Of a DNA stretch of 64,000 bases, positions 7,549-17,260 are shown piece by piece (positions within the stretch are counted from its first letter, which is position 1; every line of letters begins with the position of its first letter). The position numbers were made by a program, and so were the translations under genes. Under the pieces are notes generated by a model that made no database searches, was not told the origin of the DNA, and saw only the letters and a program-made list of their open reading frames with translations. Origin of the DNA: Paenibacillus mangrovi (GTDB taxonomy: Bacteria > Bacillota > Bacilli > Paenibacillales > Paenibacillaceae); the NCBI RefSeq assembly GCF_022898935.1, contig NZ_JALIRP010000008.1:62001-126000 (forward strand), written 5' to 3'.

Positions 7549-8994
7549 TTATTTGGTAAGTTCACTTGCTTTTCCGTTTTGAATGACGATCACTTTACCG
7601 TCTACAACGACCGCCACACGAGTGCCGTCTGCCGAAATGGCCAGGTCAGTAATATCGGATTTCGTGCTGTAAAGCTCGGTTTTCACGCCTGCCACGATGC
7701 TATAGACCTTAGTGCTTCCGTCGGCGGCTTCACCGGCTGCAACCACATTTCCGTTCGGGTTTGCCGCACTCAAGGTAACGTCCACATCCCCAATCAGATC
7801 CTGGACTTTACCATCTGGGGAAATGGCCTTAATGACGTTTTTAGCATTGATATTTTCGGAATCGGCACTCAGATAAACAACACTGCCGCTCATCAGGAAA
7901 GCCGGGTTCAGTTTGTTATCGCTTGTGGTTGTCAGGGCTACAGGCTTCGCATCCTTCACGGTAAGATCCAGTGAATAGATTTGCTCACCGGCACCAGAGT
8001 AATCAATCTTGAGTGAATCCTCTGTACTGTCTTTATCGTTTTGCGCTACACCGGTAGTGTTCACGATATATACGATTTTCTTTTGATCGGCCGAGACATA
8101 CACCTCGGATTTATTTTCAACCTTGTCGGCCAAAACCTCGGTGATTTTGCCGGTATCCACAGATATGTATGAGATTTTTTCCTGTTTGTCGCCTTGCAAG
8201 AAATAGATTTTTGTACCGTCTGCCGTCCAAGCCAGATCTGTTTTAACGGAAGTATCCGCACCAAGCTTATACGGCTGTCCACCAGTCAGGCTCAGCAAGT
8301 AAAGCTGTCCATTTTCATCCGTATATGCAGCCATGTCTCCGCTCGGAGAAATTGTCATATTCGACACGTTGTTATCTGAAGATAATAAGTGTGAGCTGTA
8401 ATCGGTATTCAAGCGGTACAATTGAGCCGGATCCGCATCATCCTTAACGGCAATGACTTGGCCATTAGCGTCAAAAGATACGGAAGCAAAGCTTCCCGAA
8501 ATTCTTTCGGTCGTCAGGACTTGCATAGTTTGTCCGGCAGACAATACTTCACCGCCGAGTGCTGCTACAACCGGCTTCAGCTCAACATATGCACGGTTAT
8601 CTTGCATGATCGGAGCTGTTGTAAAAGAGTGTGCCTCTCCGTCAAGCTTGAATGTTTTGGAACCTGTTTGAAGCTGAAGGCTGTGTCCATTTTTGCCAGT
8701 GTTGATCGTAATGACTCCTTTGGAAGTGGTCACGGCCGCGCCATAGGCTTTTGCCAGATCGCCGAGAGCAATCAATTTTACATTTCCTGTTTGAAGCATT
8801 TGAACCGAAGTGTTTTGCCCGTTCACCAAAATCTGTGCGGTAGAAACGGCAAATTTAGCTGGTACGGTTTTTGCTGCAGGACTTTTAGTAGGTGCTTTTG
8901 GTGCTACTGTTGCTGCTTCGGCTGTTCCTGCAGACAGAGCTGTTGTTACAAGTGCAGCTGCCGCAAGAATTTGGAACATTTTATTGTTTTTCAA
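7549..8994 (-). CDS. Secreted protein: copper amine oxidase N-terminal-like domain plus TolB-like beta-propeller
   Basis: About 481 residues. A type I signal peptide (LAAAALVTTALSAGTAEA) is followed, at about residues 50-155, by a domain of the copper amine oxidase N-terminal family (ILVNGQNTSVQM, YVELKPVVAALGGEV), which in Paenibacillus is common in secreted proteins and is non-catalytic. The rest shows repeated blade-like units (SPSGDMAAYTDENGQLYLLSL, AWTADGTKIYFLQG, SADGTRVAVVVDG) typical of TolB/WD40-like propellers. The start is taken as TTG 8994, 6 nt after AAAGGGTG; an ATG at 9048 has no ribosome site. It heads the pst operon, so a role in phosphate capture or sensing is possible but unproven. 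Confidence 0.82.
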   Translation of the reverse strand: MKNNKMFQILAAAALVTTALSAGTAEAATVAPKAPTKSPAAKTVPAKFAVSTAQILVNGQNTSVQMLQTGNVKLIALGDLAKAYGAAVTTSKGVITINTGKNGHSLQLQTGSKTFKLDGEAHSFTTAPIMQDNRAYVELKPVVAALGGEVLSAGQTMQVLTTERISGSFASVSFDANGQVIAVKDDADPAQLYRLNTDYSSHLLSSDNNVSNMTISPSGDMAAYTDENGQLYLLSLTGGQPYKLGADTSVKTDLAWTADGTKIYFLQGDKQEKISYISVDTGKITEVLADKVENKSEVYVSADQKKIVYIVNTTGVAQNDKDSTEDSLKIDYSGAGEQIYSLDLTVKDAKPVALTTTSDNKLNPAFLMSGSVVYLSADSENINAKNVIKAISPDGKVQDLIGDVDVTLSAANPNGNVVAAGEAADGSTKVYSIVAGVKTELYSTKSDITDLAISADGTRVAVVVDGKVIVIQNGKASELTK

Positions 8995-9219
8995 ATGGCT
9001 CACCCTTTTCTTATCGCTTAATGGATATAGGTCTATTTTCGTATACAATTGTAAAAATTGTTCATTTGGAATGTTATGGAAATATTAAATATTTACCGTT
9101 GTCTTTTGTAAAAATAGGTATTATCCTAGTTAGAAATAGAGCTTATCCAAGAAAAATGCCTGATTATGGAAGTTGTTGTATTTCACAATTGTTAACAGAA
9201 GTTTGGAGGCCAAAAAATC

Positions 9220-10164
9220 GTGTATGTAATCGGATTTATTTTATCGCTCGTTATCGTGCTCACGCTGATTCCGCCTCTGCGGAAGCTGGCGATCCGGGTC
9301 GATTTTGTTGACAGACCAACCAGCCGCAAAATTCATAAGGAGCCAGTTCCCCATTTGGCGAGCATCGCCATTTTCCTCGGCTTCATGATTCCGTACCTGA
9401 TCCTGACCCGTGATTGGGACCGTGAAATGGCTGGCGTGATTGCCGGCTCGCTCCTGATTTTGGCGATCGGCATGGTGGATGACTGGTACAAAACCCGGGG
9501 CAAGGATTTTTCAGCCCTTCCGAAAACCGTAGTACAGGTAACTGCAGCGGTAATCGTGTATTTCTCCGGTATTTCCTTTGTTGGCGTGACCATTCCATTC
9601 ACCGGGCATATGGTCGTGTTTCCGGAGTGGCTCCAGTTCATTTTGACTATTCTTTGGATCTTTGGCGTTACAACGGTTATTAATTTTATGGATGGACTTG
9701 ATGGCCTGTCCGGAGGCATAGCCGCTATCTCGGGATTGACCCTGTTTGTTGTGGCGATAGCCAAAGGCCAATCCCAATCGGCCATCATGGCGATCATTCT
9801 GGTTGGCGTTGCACTTGGTTATCTGAAGTACAACAAGCCGCCGGCCAAAATTTATATGGGTGACGCAGGCGCAACGTTCATCGGCTTTATGCTTGGCATC
9901 ATCGCACTGGACGGCGCGTTCAAGCAGGTAACGGTAATCTCGATCCTGGTTCCGGTGCTGGCGCTTGGCGTACCAATCTTCGACAATATCTATGTTGTAA
10001 TCAAACGTTATTTGAATGGACAGCCAGTATACAAAGCGGACCGCAGCCAGATTCATTACCGCTTGCTGTCCTGGGGACTTAGTCCTAAGCAGGCTGTGCT
10101 CTTCATCTATCTGATCAGTGCGTGCCTGTCCCTTTCGTCCATCATATTGATGCTGTTAAGCTAA
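9220..10164 (+). CDS. tagO: Undecaprenyl-phosphate GlcNAc-1-phosphate transferase (TagO/WecA family)
   Basis: A 314-residue polytopic membrane enzyme of glycosyltransferase family 4. It joins a sugar-1-phosphate from a UDP-sugar to undecaprenyl phosphate, the first step of teichoic acid or other wall-polymer synthesis. Family motifs are present: the Mg-binding DD (VDDWYKTRGKDFSALPK), NFMDGLDGLSGG, the catalytic loop MGDAGATFIGF and a HxR-like end (RSQIHYRLLSWG). The start is GTG 9220 after GGAGG. It stands alone with its own terminator. The exact UDP-sugar is inferred from the family. Confidence 0.88.
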   Translation: MYVIGFILSLVIVLTLIPPLRKLAIRVDFVDRPTSRKIHKEPVPHLASIAIFLGFMIPYLILTRDWDREMAGVIAGSLLILAIGMVDDWYKTRGKDFSALPKTVVQVTAAVIVYFSGISFVGVTIPFTGHMVVFPEWLQFILTILWIFGVTTVINFMDGLDGLSGGIAAISGLTLFVVAIAKGQSQSAIMAIILVGVALGYLKYNKPPAKIYMGDAGATFIGFMLGIIALDGAFKQVTVISILVPVLALGVPIFDNIYVVIKRYLNGQPVYKADRSQIHYRLLSWGLSPKQAVLFIYLISACLSLSSIILMLLS

Positions 10165-10183
10165 TTGTTTGTTATACAAAAAG

Positions 10184-10222
10184 AAAAGCTCCACAGGCTT
10201 ATAAAAGGCTGTGGAGCTTTTC
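10184..10222. terminator. Bidirectional terminator between tagO and lacI-type gene
   Basis: AAAAGCTCCACAG (10184-10196) pairs with CTGTGGAGCTTTT (10210-10222), a 13-bp perfect stem with U-runs on both strands, between two convergent genes. Confidence 0.9.
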
Positions 10223-10235
10223 TATATTATTTAGT

Positions 10236-11222
10236 TTAACGTGATATGCTCTGTTTACTTCCTTTTCCGACGGATTCGCCCTTGACCAGGGTAACATAAA
10301 TGCGCTCATGCTCCACCTTTTCGCCGGACAGAATTTTAATCAGCTGCTCGGATGCGAGAGCCCCCCATTTGCGCTTGGAATAATCAATTGTAGCCAGCCG
10401 CGGCTGCATATAACGGGTAAGCTCAATATTATCGAATCCAATAAGGTGAATCTGCTCACCGATCTTAAAATCCGTGTCAGCAATACGGTTGCAAAGACCG
10501 ATCGCCATCTCATCATTCAGGCAGAATACCGCAACTGGCTCCGCATATTCCTGCATGATCTGCTCGGCAGCCTTCTCACCGCCGCTTTTTTTGAAATCGC
10601 CCTGGATTTCGATCCATTCCACTTCCTCAGCCCGGTCGGCCACCATCTTTACGGCTTTCATCCGTTGAATGGAGTCATAGGAGTCTTCCGGTCCAGCCAC
10701 GACATAGATTTTCTTATGGCCTTGTTCGACCAAAAACTCCGTAGCCAAGGTTGCACCAGCTTTGTTATCCAGCAGTACTTGATTGATGTTCGGATGCTCC
10801 AGCTCCCGGTCAAGTACGACGATTTTATGATTGCGTTCCGCATATTTAAGCAGCTCTTCACTTGAAAAGGTATGATCCAGAATAACAGCTCCATCAATCA
10901 TACGCTCTGGGAGCATCCGGTGAGACTGTTTGCCGCTGCATACGATCAGGTCATAGCCTTGGGAGTTGCAAACCTCTTTCATCCCATCCAGCAGTTCCCC
11001 ATACACATCGCCTTTGAAATCCGTCAGGAAGACGCCTAAAATTTTGGATTCTCTCTTTTTTAAAGTTCTCGCGGCTGCATTGGGGACATAGTTCAGCTCA
11101 TTGGCGATTGCCAGAATTTTGGCGCTTGTCTCGTCTGTCACTTTGCTGCTGCCGTTGAGAGCATAAGATACCGTCGAAATCGAAACCCCGGCTTTTTTAG
11201 CGATATCCTTAATACTTACCAA
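10236..11222 (-). CDS. LacI-family transcriptional regulator of the glucan-use locus
   Basis: A 328-residue regulator. The N-terminal helix-turn-helix (IKDIAKKAGVSISTVSYALNG) and hinge (KRESKILGVFLTD) are followed by a periplasmic-binding-protein-like effector domain. The start is TTG 11222, because AAGGAG lies 9 nt upstream; the longer reading to 11276 adds 18 unrelated residues. It is the last gene downstream of the phosphorylase and GH3 genes and may be co-transcribed. Palindromes GAAACGTTTC upstream of the esterase and serine-hydrolase genes are plausible operators for it or for a related LacI/CcpA protein. Confidence 0.9.
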   Translation of the reverse strand: MVSIKDIAKKAGVSISTVSYALNGSSKVTDETSAKILAIANELNYVPNAAARTLKKRESKILGVFLTDFKGDVYGELLDGMKEVCNSQGYDLIVCSGKQSHRMLPERMIDGAVILDHTFSSEELLKYAERNHKIVVLDRELEHPNINQVLLDNKAGATLATEFLVEQGHKKIYVVAGPEDSYDSIQRMKAVKMVADRAEEVEWIEIQGDFKKSGGEKAAEQIMQEYAEPVAVFCLNDEMAIGLCNRIADTDFKIGEQIHLIGFDNIELTRYMQPRLATIDYSKRKWGALASEQLIKILSGEKVEHERIYVTLVKGESVGKGSKQSISR

Positions 11223-11329
11223 TTGTCCTCGCTCCTTACTATATGTTAAACCCCATTCTATATTTGCTTGCATCATTTCATTTCTATATGCCTATGGAAA
11301 ATGGCGATCCCTAAAGATCGCCTAAAAAT

Positions 11330-14300
11330 TTACATAAAAATGTCAATTACATTCGTATCGCTACTCATAGCCTCTTCAAAGGCTTCCTTAGAAATACGTA
11401 ATCCGCCCTCACGGTAAGGATTAGACATTCTTTCTACAGCCAATGATCTTCCGTTCAAAACGATACGGCTGACGGAAGCTCCAGTGATGTGATAGACAAA
11501 GGTTACGTTAATTCCGTCATATTGGAAATCGAAATGCATACCATCCAGCGATGGAGGAAGCACCGGGTCAACCACAAGGCCACCTTGATCCTGACGAATA
11601 CCGAGCGCATTGGAAATCAGCTGATTCATGTAGATCCCCGGACCGCTGGAATAAATTCTCCAGCCGCCCTTCACCGCAACCTTGCCGCTGCGAAGCTCAT
11701 CAAAATTTGTTTGCGCGTCATAACGTGTATTAAATTTTCCGTCTGAGCTGCTGAAATATGAATTACTCTGACGGATCTCCGCATTCGGAACCACATCACG
11801 GATACCGACCGGATTGATCACGTTCAGCCCGTCCCATACGTCATCCCCATGCCCCAGCTTCGCCATTGCTTCAATATAACGGATGTGGGCGTGAACATAT
11901 TGAAGTCCAACCTCACGTCCGAAGTTCGAAGCCTGCTCAGCCCGTTTGAAATGGTTGCTGACGCCGCCAGCATATTGGGCAGGACGGTTCATCAGCCGCA
12001 CGCCATCAGGGAAGAACAGCTTCTCCTTGATCAAATCATAATGCGATTTTGCACGTTCCGGATCGATCAGTTCCGCAATCATACTGCGTGTCATCGGCAG
12101 CAGACGATATTGAATACCCGTTTCGGTATCCGCCGGATGCAGCATCAGCTTGGCCGAAGCCGGATCCTCCATGTAGAGGAATCCAGGAATCACATCCGTC
12201 TGCAGCATGTAGCGGTTGTAGTCTCGCTTAATACCGGAGGCCATCTCCTGCAGCTCTGCCGCAAGAGCCGGCTCTTCCGTTTGCAGTGCGGCAGACAGCT
12301 GCGTCAGAGTCTGATACGTCAATGCAACCGTCCAGCTGCTGACCATATACTTCTTCAGCTGCGCGTTCGCAGGCTGGAGCGTATCATCCCAATCCCCGTC
12401 CCCATAAGAGGACAAGTAGGTGTCATGCAAGAAATGACTGCGAATATAGCCGATTTCCTTATTCACATGCTCCAGAACTGTATATTGCTGTTCCGTAAAT
12501 CGGAAGCTGCCTTTTGAGGTATAGGAAACCTTTTCCTTCAAAATACTGTAATCTTGAGTAGCCGTCAAATAGTCGCTAAGTACTTTCAGAGGCCAAACGA
12601 TAATATCGCCGTGGCTCTCTTCCTGCTGGACAGGCGCGTAACGGTCGAACATGAACCACTGCGGCCAGTTTCCGTCGTCTTCATACTGATGGCTGTATAC
12701 CGTCAGCATTATGTCGCGAACCTGCTCAAATTTTTGCGTTGCCATGAAGTACTCGGTAGGCCCCTGGCAAACATCCCGCGTTCCCCAAGCCGCTCCGCCA
12801 TACTGCTCAAGGCCGTGCGGTACCGAATAATGGACAAGCATATTATGTGTATACCACCAGGCCAGCGCATTGACTTTGAAGAAATCCCCTTCTTCAACCC
12901 CAGCGGCGCTGGTAAGACGGAATCCGTTCATAACCTCTTGATAGAAATCATGATATTTTGCAATCTCTTCTTCTATATTCTTGCTCGATACCGGAAGTTC
13001 CTCTCCATCAAGCAGCCCTTGAGCTGTAAGAGTCCATTCCGGAGAAGAAGAGATCTGCATCGTCACCAGAGATGCACAGCCTGCCTGAACTCCTTCGGCA
13101 AGCACGGTTTCATCACCGATTTCAACCCCTGCACCATCTACCCACATGCGGTACTGCAGATTCGGATAGGCTTCCTTGCGAATAGCATCCTGACCGCCGT
13201 AAAAAGTAAGAACGCCGTTGTCATTCGACATGCGGACCGGAGTCTCGTATTCATTCACATCCATCGTAACCTGATTGGTTACCAGGAAGCGGTAAGCTTT
13301 GCCGCTTTCGGAACGTACATTCAAACGGACTTCCGGTGTATCTACTGTCGTAAAGTTCGTAATAATCAGCATATCATTTGCGGTTTTATAATACCAACGC
13401 ACGTAGTTAAAGCCGATTTCGAACATAGACGGCATGGTAAGCAGCCGGTACTGTCCATCCACTTCCACATAAATACGCTGTCCGGCTGTCTTCGGTATGT
13501 TGAGCGCATTGCGTGAATTACTCGTCATTTTGTTGAAGTTCGTGTTGCCTACCACCAGATGTGAGTTAAAAATACCGTACATATATGAAGTAGTCGTAAC
13601 CACCTTGGCTCCGAGTTGCACATTATTTCCGCTCATCAGAATATGCCCATGCGGACGCTCGACCAGCATTTCCTTTTCCTTTAATACGATATGCTCATAG
13701 GAATCCGTAAAGAAAGCCAAAAGCTGTTCATTTTCACGTTCTTCCTGATGTCTCTTTTCAGCAGGGAAACGTTCGTTCACTTCCGATTCTGTCATAGACA
13801 GAGTATGGAGCGGCTCGCCGATCGCTGCTTTGAGGCTGACCTGAGGAAGCTTCTGAAGAACCTGAACGTTATTATGATCTTCGGCCAGATAAGCCTCCCA
13901 GGCTTGCTGAACCTCATCCTTGAACTCCAGTTCAGTTACCGCAGCCGCATGGTCTGCTTTGAAGAGGCCATAAAATACAAAGCGTGCCTCCCCACTCAGC
14001 GAGACGAGCTCTGACTGAAGCGCCGTATAGGCAAATTCGTATTGGTAGATTTCATTCGCGAGCTTGGCCTGGCTTAGGCAGGATGGAACGTTAGTCTCTT
14101 TATAAGACAGTCCGAAAAATTGGAAGCCATCGGTCGAATAACCGACCGCACGAGTCAGAGAGCCCTGCTGAATATATGGGAATCCTCCGCCCTGCGGCTG
14201 ATTCTGTCGTGAACAGACAACATATCCGTAATCTGCGTCCTGAAATGCGGAATGATCGATATACTGTGACAGATAGGCTTCATTGCTGCGTACGGCCCCG

Positions 14301-14695
14301 ATATCTGCATCGCCGATGTCCTGACCATAAATGATATCAACAGTCACGCCTTCGCCGCGAGTTACTACGTCCCAGAACCACACGCCCTGTGAGGATAAAG
14401 CAAAGGTCACGCGGTACTCTACATTCTCAGCGCTTCCTTCCCATACGATGCGGCTGCTGCTTGCGCTAACCGTGCTTTGGGAATGAACGCCGAGAAGCGG
14501 ATAAAAGGAAATGCCGGATTCATGATGAATACGCAAATATAAGTTATTTAAGGACCCTTCCAGAGGGCTTGTCATCAGTTGGTTAATCATGGTGCGGCCG
14601 CTTACGGCCTGGTATAAATCTCCGCTCTCCCAAAAGGTAAAGTTGAGATGATCCGATTGAATGTTTATCTTTGAATTCGTAATTGTGGCTGTCAT
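11330..14695 (-). CDS. Large inverting beta-glucan phosphorylase-like enzyme (GH94/GH149/GH161 type)
   Basis: A 1121-residue cytoplasmic protein without a signal peptide. The N-terminal half is beta-sandwich-like; the C-terminal half has an (alpha/alpha)6 barrel pattern with AAWGTRDVCQGPTEYF and YGDGDWDDTLQPANAQ. In cellobiose/cellodextrin-type phosphorylases the Asp in GDW(N/D)D is the general acid, here Asp770 or Asp771 next to Trp769. The length suits GH149 or GH161 beta-1,3-glucan phosphorylases better than classic GH94 (about 800 residues). The start ATG 14695 follows AGGAGG at 10 nt. Expected role: split oligosaccharides with phosphate to glucose-1-phosphate and a shorter chain, working with the GH3 enzyme 49 bp upstream. 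Substrate is inferred. Confidence 0.72.
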   Translation of the reverse strand: MTATITNSKINIQSDHLNFTFWESGDLYQAVSGRTMINQLMTSPLEGSLNNLYLRIHHESGISFYPLLGVHSQSTVSASSSRIVWEGSAENVEYRVTFALSSQGVWFWDVVTRGEGVTVDIIYGQDIGDADIGAVRSNEAYLSQYIDHSAFQDADYGYVVCSRQNQPQGGGFPYIQQGSLTRAVGYSTDGFQFFGLSYKETNVPSCLSQAKLANEIYQYEFAYTALQSELVSLSGEARFVFYGLFKADHAAAVTELEFKDEVQQAWEAYLAEDHNNVQVLQKLPQVSLKAAIGEPLHTLSMTESEVNERFPAEKRHQEERENEQLLAFFTDSYEHIVLKEKEMLVERPHGHILMSGNNVQLGAKVVTTTSYMYGIFNSHLVVGNTNFNKMTSNSRNALNIPKTAGQRIYVEVDGQYRLLTMPSMFEIGFNYVRWYYKTANDMLIITNFTTVDTPEVRLNVRSESGKAYRFLVTNQVTMDVNEYETPVRMSNDNGVLTFYGGQDAIRKEAYPNLQYRMWVDGAGVEIGDETVLAEGVQAGCASLVTMQISSSPEWTLTAQGLLDGEELPVSSKNIEEEIAKYHDFYQEVMNGFRLTSAAGVEEGDFFKVNALAWWYTHNMLVHYSVPHGLEQYGGAAWGTRDVCQGPTEYFMATQKFEQVRDIMLTVYSHQYEDDGNWPQWFMFDRYAPVQQEESHGDIIVWPLKVLSDYLTATQDYSILKEKVSYTSKGSFRFTEQQYTVLEHVNKEIGYIRSHFLHDTYLSSYGDGDWDDTLQPANAQLKKYMVSSWTVALTYQTLTQLSAALQTEEPALAAELQEMASGIKRDYNRYMLQTDVIPGFLYMEDPASAKLMLHPADTETGIQYRLLPMTRSMIAELIDPERAKSHYDLIKEKLFFPDGVRLMNRPAQYAGGVSNHFKRAEQASNFGREVGLQYVHAHIRYIEAMAKLGHGDDVWDGLNVINPVGIRDVVPNAEIRQSNSYFSSSDGKFNTRYDAQTNFDELRSGKVAVKGGWRIYSSGPGIYMNQLISNALGIRQDQGGLVVDPVLPPSLDGMHFDFQYDGINVTFVYHITGASVSRIVLNGRSLAVERMSNPYREGGLRISKEAFEEAMSSDTNVIDIFM

Positions 14696-14744
14696 GTTGT
14701 TTATTCCTCCTATCCTTTTAACACTTAAGTTCATTTATATAAAG

Positions 14745-16907
14745 TCAGACCAATTTAAAGGACTGCTCGAGCGTGTCGCGGCTGTTAGATCCGACAAACA
14801 CCTGGAATGTTCCTGGATCGCTCGTGAAGCTGAGATCAGAATGGTGGTAACGGAGCAGTTCTTCCGTTATGGTAAACGTGGCCGTTCCGGTTTCCCCCGG
14901 CGCAAGCAACAGCTTCTCAAAGCCCTTAAGCTCGCGCATCGGACGAACGACCTCACCTGCAACGTCGCGGATGTACAGCTGCACGGTCTCCACACCTTCC
15001 CTGCTGCCCGTGTTCGTAACTTTAACTTGTACGGTCAGCTGCTCTTCCGCCTTCATTTCATGCCCCGAAATCGTCAAATCGCTGTACTCAAAAGTCGTAT
15101 ATGAAAGTCCGAAGCCAAAAGGAAGCAGCGGATCGTTTGGACTGTCAATATATTTCGATACGTAGCGCTCCTCTGTCTTCTGAGGATTCATCGGACGGCC
15201 CGTATTGTAATGGTTATAGTAAACCGGAACCTGGCCTACCGATTGCGGGAAGGACATCGTGAGCCGTGCGGACGGATTGACGCGTCCTACCAGAATATCG
15301 GCGATTGCCGCTCCGCCTTCGCTGCCCGGGAACCATGCTTCGAGCACAGCGTCCGCCTCTTCGAAGATGCCATGGAGATCCAGTGGACGGCCGTTGAAGA
15401 TCACGGCAGCCAGCGGCTTGCCAAGCGTCTTCAGCTGTTTCACCAGCTCAAGCTGCGCTTCCGGAAGACGGATGTTCGTGCGTGAGCCACCTTCACCGCT
15501 CATCGCCGATTCCTCACCGAGAGCCAGCACAATCACATCAGCGCTGCGTGCGGTTTCGAGCGCCGCATGGATCTGCTCCTGCGAAATGCTATCGATTCCG
15601 CAGCCTTCGGAAATAGCAAGCTTCCCGCCGGACAAGCGCTCCTGCAGCGATGTTCCCAGCTGAACTGCATCTTCCTTGGCTCCAACGCAGGACCACCAGC
15701 CCAGGATATCATTGCTTTGTGCAAACGGTCCGATCAGAGCGACATTGGCGTCCGGCCCAAGCGGGAGAATGCCGTTATTTTTTAGGAGTACACTGGACTT
15801 CGATGCCAGCTCATGAGAAACGTTTCGATGCTCTTCGCAGAAAACAACCTCACGTTCTCTTTCCGGATCAGCTGCACGCAGCGGATTTTCGAAGAGTCCG
15901 AGTTTATCCTTAAGGCGCAAAATGCGCAGAACCGCTTCATCGATCAGTGCTTCATCTACCCGGCCGCTTTCAATCAGCTTAGGCAGTTGATTGACATAGC
16001 ATGGCGTCATCATCTCAATGTCCACACCCGCTCGAATCGCCCGGTAAGCAGCCTCGCAATCATCTTCGGCCGCGCCGTGCGCGATCATCTCCCGGATCGA
16101 AGCCCAGTCTGAGATCACTACACCGTCAAAGCCCCACTCGTCGCGCAGAATTCCGCGCGTAAGCTTCTCATTGCCTGTAGCCGGAATACCGTCTACCGTA
16201 TTAAACGATGTCATAACCATTTCACAGCCTTCATCGAGTGCTGCTTTGTAGGCTGGCAGATATTGTTCACGCAAATTCCGTTCGGACATGTTCACCGTAT
16301 TGTAATCACGTCCTCCTTCCGGTGCGCCATAAGCTGCAAAATGTTTCACGCAGGCGGCCAGACGATCGGGATTTTCCTTCAAATTGTCTCCTTGGTAGCC
16401 GCGGACGAAGGCTCTTGCAAACAAGCTGTTCAAATAAGGGTCTTCACCTGTAGTTTCCATGACTCTGCCCCAGCGTGGATCACGCACCAAATCCACCATC
16501 GGCGCAAAGGTGACATGAATACCAGATACGGCAGATTCTTTGGCGGCGATTTCTGCACTTTTCTCAGCCAGCTCCATATCCCAGGAGCAGCCGATTGCAA
16601 GCGGAATCGGGAAAATGGTTTTGAATCCGTGAATGACATCCGCCATGAACAAGAGCGGAATGCCGAGACGGCTTTTACTAAGATATGCTTGTTGTACATC
16701 TATAACAGCCTGCGCTCCCGACAGACCAAGTATGGAACCGCTCGCGGTTACCACCCCTTCGGTAATTCCCATTTCTTCCATCGGGCCCGTCACTTGACCT
16801 TTATTGTCGGTACCTTCATGAAAATGGGCGGTAAGCTGCAGCAATTGGGCAATTTTCTCTTCTAATGTCATCTGTTCTACAAGGCCTTGTAATTGCTGAT
16901 TATCCAT
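14745..16907 (-). CDS. Glycoside hydrolase family 3 beta-glucosidase (BglX-like), cytoplasmic
   Basis: A 720-residue retaining exo-beta-glycosidase. Domains: GH3 N-terminal TIM barrel (about 1-340) with KHFAAYGAPEGGRDY and the nucleophile Asp267 in VVISDWAS; GH3 C-terminal domain (about 370-590) with the candidate acid/base region EESAMSGEGGS; fibronectin III-like domain (about 630-710, TNTGSREGVETVQLYI). There is no signal peptide, so it acts on imported oligosaccharides. ATG 16907 is chosen for GGAGGGG 6 nt before it. It is followed 49 bp later by the phosphorylase, and both lie downstream of an oligosaccharide importer. Confidence 0.92.
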   Translation of the reverse strand: MDNQQLQGLVEQMTLEEKIAQLLQLTAHFHEGTDNKGQVTGPMEEMGITEGVVTASGSILGLSGAQAVIDVQQAYLSKSRLGIPLLFMADVIHGFKTIFPIPLAIGCSWDMELAEKSAEIAAKESAVSGIHVTFAPMVDLVRDPRWGRVMETTGEDPYLNSLFARAFVRGYQGDNLKENPDRLAACVKHFAAYGAPEGGRDYNTVNMSERNLREQYLPAYKAALDEGCEMVMTSFNTVDGIPATGNEKLTRGILRDEWGFDGVVISDWASIREMIAHGAAEDDCEAAYRAIRAGVDIEMMTPCYVNQLPKLIESGRVDEALIDEAVLRILRLKDKLGLFENPLRAADPEREREVVFCEEHRNVSHELASKSSVLLKNNGILPLGPDANVALIGPFAQSNDILGWWSCVGAKEDAVQLGTSLQERLSGGKLAISEGCGIDSISQEQIHAALETARSADVIVLALGEESAMSGEGGSRTNIRLPEAQLELVKQLKTLGKPLAAVIFNGRPLDLHGIFEEADAVLEAWFPGSEGGAAIADILVGRVNPSARLTMSFPQSVGQVPVYYNHYNTGRPMNPQKTEERYVSKYIDSPNDPLLPFGFGLSYTTFEYSDLTISGHEMKAEEQLTVQVKVTNTGSREGVETVQLYIRDVAGEVVRPMRELKGFEKLLLAPGETGTATFTITEELLRYHHSDLSFTSDPGTFQVFVGSNSRDTLEQSFKLV

Positions 16908-17164
16908 ACAGTTCCCCTCCACTACCTATAATTGAACTGGTTTCTTCATTTATGATGCTATGCGTATGATGTTATGCGGCTCTTATGCCGAAAAACTCTT
17001 GCTTACTCGAATCAAGAGACATCGTTTGACGTTCTCTTCGATTCTTTCTCCTTTCTCAGGAGCTTGTACAAACATTCATCATCCACTTCAAAATGGACGA
17101 GGACGAAGGACTTCTGCCTTTCATCGTTTGTGCAAATTCCTCATTTAGAAGAATCCTTCTATAG
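16908..17164. other. Non-coding gap upstream of the GH3 gene
   Basis: About 260 bp between the importer terminator and the GH3 start. It must hold the GH3 promoter if the terminator is efficient, but I see no convincing -35/-10 pair. Short readings exist on both strands; none has a good ribosome site. Confidence 0.4.
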
Positions 17165-17210
17165 AAGAGAAGAACCCGGTGGCATCCACGTTCCTGCACA
17201 CCGGGTTCAT
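17165..17210 (-). terminator. Hairpin after the oligosaccharide-binding protein gene
   Basis: On the minus strand GAACCCGGTG and CACCGGGTTC form a 10-bp stem followed by TTCTTCTCTTCT. It lies about 50 bp after the binding-protein stop and probably ends or attenuates the importer transcript before the GH3 gene. Confidence 0.7.
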
Positions 17211-17260
17211 AGACTCGGATTGCGGCAAAGCCTCAGTCTTTATCCTTTAAAGCGGTATCC

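Noticed and set aside
8422..9021. Long plus-strand readings opposite the propeller gene
   Set aside because: Shadow frames of the minus-strand gene, Cys- and Arg-rich with no signals.
8995..9219. PhoP boxes upstream of the pst operon
   Set aside because: TTTACA-like hexamers are present but not in the 11-bp direct-repeat spacing needed for PhoP; phosphate control cannot be claimed from sequence.
16960..17148. 62-codon plus-strand reading and a 22-codon minus-strand reading in the GH3 upstream gap
   Set aside because: Neither has a convincing Shine-Dalgarno, and their composition is not protein-like.
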